Of a stretch of 64,000 bases of DNA, positions 60,419 to 64,000 are shown piece after piece (position 1 is the first letter of the stretch; each line of letters starts with the position of its first letter). The stretch spans positions 254,501 to 318,500 of the forward strand of contig NZ_CP034348.1 in assembly GCF_009762325.1 (NCBI RefSeq), given 5' to 3'. The position numbers and the translations under genes are program-made. Source of the DNA: Roseovarius faecimaris (lineage in GTDB: Bacteria; Pseudomonadota; Alphaproteobacteria; Rhodobacterales; Rhodobacteraceae). Below the pieces are notes generated by a model. It was given only the letters and a program-made list of their open reading frames with translations, was not told the origin of the DNA and searched no databases.

Positions 60419-61333
60419 ATGACAGCGACCCTTCAAATCCTCTTCGATGCGCTCAGCGTGGGGAGCATCTATGCCCTCGGCGCACTGGGCATCGCGCTGA
60501 TCTTTGGCGTGATGCGCCTCGTCAACTTTGCCCATGGCGACTACATCGCGTTTTGCGTTTTCGTCATGCTCTGGCCTTCGCTGGATGTGGTCAGCATCGT
60601 CTTTCTGGGCAAACTGCCGTGGTATCTCCTGATCCCGGTGATCCTCGCCGTAGGGGCGGGCCTCTCGATCCTGTCCGAGATTCTTGTGTTCCGGCGGCTG
60701 AGAAATGCCAATCCGGCGACGATGATGATCGCGTCCTTCGCCTTGGGTTTTGTGATCCATCACGTCCTGCTGATGTTCTATTCCAGCCGTCCCAAAGCCA
60801 TCAACCTGTGGTCCAACCTGTCGCTGCCGGTCGAGATCGCGGGCGCGCGCATTCCGCTTTTGCAGGTGATCACCATCATCATGACGATCGTGATCCTGCT
60901 GGCGCTGGTGGCCTTCCTGCGGCGCACGCAGTTCGGTGTTGAGATGCGCGCGGCGGCAGAAGATTTCACCATGGCCCGTATCCTGGGGGTCAAGGCGAAC
61001 CGGGTGATCCTGGCGGCGTTCGGCGTATCCGGTGCGCTGGCGGGATGTATCGCGCTGATCCTCGCCACGCAGACCGGGGTCGCGGATATCAACATGGGTC
61101 TTCCGGTGATGCTGGTGGCGTTCGTGGCCACGGTCATTGGCGGGCTGGGGAGCCTGCATGGCGCGGTGATCGCCGGATTCCTGATTGGCGGCGTGTCGGT
61201 TCTGTTGCAGGTCTTCCTGCCGCTTGAAGCGCGGCCTTTCCGCGATGCGTTCGTCTATTCGGCGGTTATTGCCAGCCTGCTCTGGCGGCCGCAGGGCCTG
61301 TTTGCGCCCAAATCCTCGAAGGAGCGGGTGTGA
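60419..61333 (+). CDS. livH: branched-chain-type ABC transporter permease
   Basis: A 304-residue inner-membrane permease of about eight helices (LFDALSVGSIYALGALGIAL at the N-terminus, ILALVAFLRRTQFGVEMRAA loop). Family motif GVKANRVILAAFGVSGALAG. ATG 60419 is used, since upstream residues of a longer form lie in the livF coding region. Stop and livM start overlap (TGATG). Confidence 0.88.
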   Translation: MTATLQILFDALSVGSIYALGALGIALIFGVMRLVNFAHGDYIAFCVFVMLWPSLDVVSIVFLGKLPWYLLIPVILAVGAGLSILSEILVFRRLRNANPATMMIASFALGFVIHHVLLMFYSSRPKAINLWSNLSLPVEIAGARIPLLQVITIIMTIVILLALVAFLRRTQFGVEMRAAAEDFTMARILGVKANRVILAAFGVSGALAGCIALILATQTGVADINMGLPVMLVAFVATVIGGLGSLHGAVIAGFLIGGVSVLLQVFLPLEARPFRDAFVYSAVIASLLWRPQGLFAPKSSKERV

Positions 61334-62403
61334 TGAGCCAGACCAAACACCCCTCCGTTCTGGCCCAGACCTTCCCGACGCCGGTAATCCTGATCGGTCT
61401 TCTGCTGGTCATTGCCGGGCTGACCTCGGGTTTCGGCTCCAACATCTTCGGCCGCACGATCACCGAGATGTTCATATCGGTGACGCTGGTGGTGGGCATG
61501 TTCACCTTCATCGGCAATTCCGGCGTGATCAGCTTTGGGCATGCGGGGTTCATGTGTATCGGGGCCTATGCCTCGGCCTGGCTGACGATCCCGCCGATGA
61601 TGAAGAAAGTGCTGTTGCCCGGCCTCACGCCGATGCTGGCCAATGCGGAGTTCGCGCTGATCCTTTCACTGATCGTTTCGGCCCTTTTTGCCGGGCTGAT
61701 CGCCTTTGTGGTCGGGGCGATCCTGATGCGTCTTTCGGGGATTGCGGCATCGATTGCCACCTTTGCCATGCTGGCCGTGATCAACACGATCTATGCCAAC
61801 TGGGGGCCTGTGACCGGCGGGACAAGCTCGGTCGTGGGCATCCCGGCGAAGACGGGTGTCTGGCTGTCTTTCGGCGGAGCCACGGCAGCGATTGTCCTGG
61901 CATATCTCTATGGCATCTCGCGCTCGGGCCTGGCCTTGCGCGCTGGGCGTGACGAACACGTGGCCGCCGCGGCTTCGGGCGTGAATATCTACCGTGAGCG
62001 GCTGATCGCTTTCACGCTTTCCGGAGTGATCTGCGGGATGGCCGGTGTGCTTTATGCGCATTTCCTCGGCGTGGTGAACCCGGATGCCTTCTATCTGGGT
62101 GTGACGTTCATTTCGCTGTCGATGCTGGTGGTGGGCGGCATGAGCTCATTGTCGGGGGCGGTGATCGGCGTGGTGCTCATCTCTACCATCATCCAGCTCC
62201 TGCGCTGGGGGGAAAAAGGCATATCCGTTGGCGAAGGCACCATCTCTCTGCCCAACGGCATTCAGGAGATCGTCATCGGTATCGTGATGATCGTCATTTT
62301 GATGTTCCGCCCATCGGGCCTGATCGGCGCGCGAGAGTTGACGTGGCGCAGAAGCAGGCCTTCGACGGGCCGATCCACCGGCGGGGTGCCAGACCAGACC
62401 TGA
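61333..62403 (+). CDS. livM: branched-chain-type ABC transporter permease
   Basis: A 356-residue permease with about ten hydrophobic helices, for example TPVILIGLLLVIAGLTSGFG, VTLVVGMFTFIGNSGVISFG and GVICGMAGVLYAHFLGVVNP. Family loop ALRAGRDEHVAAAASGVNIY contacts the ATPase. A GTG three bases before the ATG at 61333 is an alternative start. It forms a heterodimer with LivH. Confidence 0.88.
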   Translation: MSQTKHPSVLAQTFPTPVILIGLLLVIAGLTSGFGSNIFGRTITEMFISVTLVVGMFTFIGNSGVISFGHAGFMCIGAYASAWLTIPPMMKKVLLPGLTPMLANAEFALILSLIVSALFAGLIAFVVGAILMRLSGIAASIATFAMLAVINTIYANWGPVTGGTSSVVGIPAKTGVWLSFGGATAAIVLAYLYGISRSGLALRAGRDEHVAAAASGVNIYRERLIAFTLSGVICGMAGVLYAHFLGVVNPDAFYLGVTFISLSMLVVGGMSSLSGAVIGVVLISTIIQLLRWGEKGISVGEGTISLPNGIQEIVIGIVMIVILMFRPSGLIGARELTWRRSRPSTGRSTGGVPDQT

Positions 62404-62456
62404 CCCCGCCAAAACGCAACCAAGACCAACAACAAACGATAACTCGGAGGTACCTT

Positions 62457-63650
62457 ATGAAACTCACATCCACATTCACAAGCCTGGCGCTTGGCGCAGG
62501 GCTGGCGCTGACCAGCGCCCCGGCCCTGGCGGACGATCATGAGATCGTCATCGGTATGGCCACGGCGCAATCGGGCTGGATGCAGGCCTATGACAAGCCC
62601 GCCCGCGAGGCGGCTCTGATCCGCATTCAGGAAATCAACGATGCGGGCGGCCTGATGGGCAAGCAGATCCGCGTGGTTGAGGCCGACACCAAGACAGACC
62701 GCGCCGAAGGGGCCAAGGCCGGGCTTGAGGTGCTCGATGGCGGGGCCGAGATGGTCGTCGTCTCCTGCGACTATGACTTTGGGGCGCCGGCCGCTCTGGC
62801 GGCACAGGCGGCGGGCAAGATCTCGTTCTTCCTGTGCGCGGAATCGATCAAGGCGGGCATTCCCGGCGTGGGGCCTGACAGCTTCTCGGCCTCGGTTCTT
62901 GCCGCGGTGCAGGGCGCCACGATGGCCGAATGGGCCTATAACAAGAAAGAGGCGCGCAGCTTCTACGTGCTGCTCGACACCTGGATCGAGTACAACAAAG
63001 GGATCTGCGACGGGTTCGACTGGATGGCACCGCGCCTTGACGGGGCCGAAGTGGTCGGGCGCGACAGCTTTGTGAACGACGATGCCTCGGTCGCGGCACA
63101 GATCACGCGGATCAAATCGCTTCCCGAAGAGCCCGATGCGATCATGCTGTGTTCGGTGATGCCGGGCGCGCCCTCGGTGATCAAACAGATCCGTGCGGCG
63201 GGGATCAACTCGATGATCCTCAACGGCTCGGGGGTCGACGGCAGCTACTGGCTGGATTCCGTGCCCGGCCTGTCCAACTTCTACGTTCCGGTGCAGGGCT
63301 CGGTGCATGGCGATGACCCCGATCCGGCGGTCGAGGCGTTCAACGTCAAATACGAGGAAATGTTCGGCGCGCGTCCGGCCACGCAATACACCTATCCCGG
63401 TTACGTTCTGATCGACGTGTGGGCCAAGGCTGTGGAACGTGCAGGCACCACCGAAACCAAGGCCGTGGTGGCCGAGCTTGAGAAGATGGACAACGAGCCC
63501 ACGCTCTTTGGCCCGCGCACCTTTACCTCGGACCTGCACCATCAGAACTCGGCGCGCTATCACATTGTCGAAGTGAACGATGGCACACCCGCCGTGGTCG
63601 ACAGCTGGACCATCAGCGAGCCGGTGCCGATGGAGGCGCTGCTGAAGTAA
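62457..63650 (+). CDS. substrate-binding protein of the hyu-linked ABC transporter
   Basis: A 397-residue periplasmic protein with signal MKLTSTFTSLALGAGLALTS ending ALA-DD. Type I binding fold: IVIGMATAQSGWMQAYDKPA, EINDAGGLMGKQIRVVEADT, and KQIRAAGINSMILNGSGVDG. It resembles urea/amide/branched-chain-type LivK proteins but the ligand is not evident; with hyuAB upstream, a cyclic amide is likely. CGGAGG precedes the ATG at 62457. A strong terminator follows. Confidence 0.88.
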   Translation: MKLTSTFTSLALGAGLALTSAPALADDHEIVIGMATAQSGWMQAYDKPAREAALIRIQEINDAGGLMGKQIRVVEADTKTDRAEGAKAGLEVLDGGAEMVVVSCDYDFGAPAALAAQAAGKISFFLCAESIKAGIPGVGPDSFSASVLAAVQGATMAEWAYNKKEARSFYVLLDTWIEYNKGICDGFDWMAPRLDGAEVVGRDSFVNDDASVAAQITRIKSLPEEPDAIMLCSVMPGAPSVIKQIRAAGINSMILNGSGVDGSYWLDSVPGLSNFYVPVQGSVHGDDPDPAVEAFNVKYEEMFGARPATQYTYPGYVLIDVWAKAVERAGTTETKAVVAELEKMDNEPTLFGPRTFTSDLHHQNSARYHIVEVNDGTPAVVDSWTISEPVPMEALLK

Positions 63651-63670
63651 GTCAGCGCTGAGTGAAAAAC

Positions 63671-63704
63671 GAAACAGCCGCCGGGAGACTGGCGGCTGTT
63701 TTTC
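63671..63704 (+). terminator. intrinsic terminator after the hyu-liv operon
   Basis: AACAGCCGCC and GGCGGCTGTT form a 10-bp stem with an 8-base loop, followed by a T run (TTTTT). It ends the operon that began at hyuB. Confidence 0.9.
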
Positions 63705-63714
63705 TGTTTCCGCA

Positions 63715-63733
63715 CCCCGGGTCAGGTCCCGGA
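63715..63733 (-). repeat. REP-like short inverted repeat (second copy)
   Basis: On the minus strand TCCGGGACCTGACCCGGGG, 16/19 identical to the copy at 11298. It lies between the terminator and the next convergent gene. Confidence 0.5.
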
Positions 63734-63740
63734 GGGGCGG

Positions 63741-64000
63741 TCAGTTATCCAGTGAGCTGATCTGGTGCCGGGCCTGATCGAGCCATTCGGGGCTGATTTC
63801 AACCCCCCAGCCGGGTGCGTCGGCCACGGTCGCCTTGCCATCGGTGATCACATAAGGGTCATGGGTGAACAGCCCTTGTTGCCAAGGGTAGTAGTCCAGG
63901 CCCTCAATGGAAAACTCCAGATACTTGCCCGCATTGGGAATGGCGCGCAGAAGGTGCATGGTAAAAAGCGTGACCAGCGACAGGTTCGCGGCGTGGGGCG
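63741..64000 (-). CDS. enolase-superfamily protein, C-terminal fragment
   Basis: The last ~86 residues of a mandelate racemase/muconate lactonizing enzyme family protein, cut by the window edge. The visible end reads SLVTLFTMHLLRAIPNAGKY, then EFSIEGLDYYPWQQGLF and DGKATVADAPGWGVEISPEW, where the conserved PxxPGxGVE-like closing segment of the barrel is seen. An ATG at 63959 lies inside the open frame and is not the true start. Substrate unknown from this part. Confidence 0.8.
   Translation of the reverse strand, partial: PHAANLSLVTLFTMHLLRAIPNAGKYLEFSIEGLDYYPWQQGLFTHDPYVITDGKATVADAPGWGVEISPEWLDQARHQISSLDN

Noticed and set aside
1..64000. tRNA, rRNA, CRISPR array, IS element or phage genes
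   Set aside because: None of their signatures were seen on either strand; absence is by reading, not by a dedicated search.

Overview
The window is a high-GC, densely coded chromosomal segment from an alphaproteobacterium, most likely a marine Rhodobacterales (Roseobacter-group) species. This is inferred from gene content (sarcosine oxidase, formate dehydrogenase, xsc/pta, the glxBCD-type cluster, DUF3305/DUF3306 and DUF6494/DUF6505 proteins) and from codon and GC style; no rRNA or marker gene fixes the species. I saw no prophage, insertion sequence, CRISPR array, tRNA or rRNA gene.

Layout. 1-5132: the end of an EamA exporter, thiamine pyrophosphokinase, a very acidic 817-residue protein of unknown role and a GlxA-type regulator. 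5189-11289: a heterotetrameric sarcosine-oxidase operon (soxB-soxD-soxA-soxG, minus strand) with GlxA-type regulators on both sides. Its delta subunit has lost the cysteines that bind zinc in characterised enzymes. 11325-22054: one long minus-strand cluster built around a periplasmic formate dehydrogenase: DUF3305, DUF3306, TorD-type chaperone, small TAT protein, FdhA (Cys form), FdhB, cytochrome b, a WD40-cytochrome c fusion, a 42-residue membrane peptide, and a tungstate-type ABC transporter (TupBCA). 22373-29896: divergent genes that look like accessory partners: a polyferredoxin, a TupA-like/cytochrome c fusion, DUF6494, Mrp, a DUF4444 ligase-like protein, DUF6505, plus a frameshifted TPR-sulfotransferase and a glutamine amidotransferase.

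29949-38634: GntR regulator, a type III glutamine synthetase/gamma-glutamylmethylamide-synthetase-like gene with a TTG start, three genes that split glutamate synthase into amidotransferase, GXGXG and FMN/Fe-S parts (GlxBCD/MgsABC type), unknown proteins, a nitrilase and an ArsR regulator. 38788-44354: the taurine/sulfonate module tauR-xsc-pta-ackA. 44403-46493: hemE and hemC. 46535-53874: a D-2-hydroxyacid-type flavin dehydrogenase, a LysR regulator, then pxpA, a separate biotin carrier, a biotin carboxylase, pxpB, pxpC and bioY. 53871-63650: an AraC regulator divergent from hyuB-hyuA and a five-gene Liv-type ABC transporter. The window ends inside an enolase-superfamily gene.

How it works together (inference). 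Much of the window handles small nitrogen and sulfur organics: methylated amines or sarcosine release C1 units, formate dehydrogenase would oxidise the resulting formate, sulfoacetaldehyde becomes acetyl-phosphate, and cyclic amides are taken up and opened. A recurrent paired-palindrome element sits at five gene ends, and a three-way folding repeat is duplicated in the glutamate-synthase-like operon.
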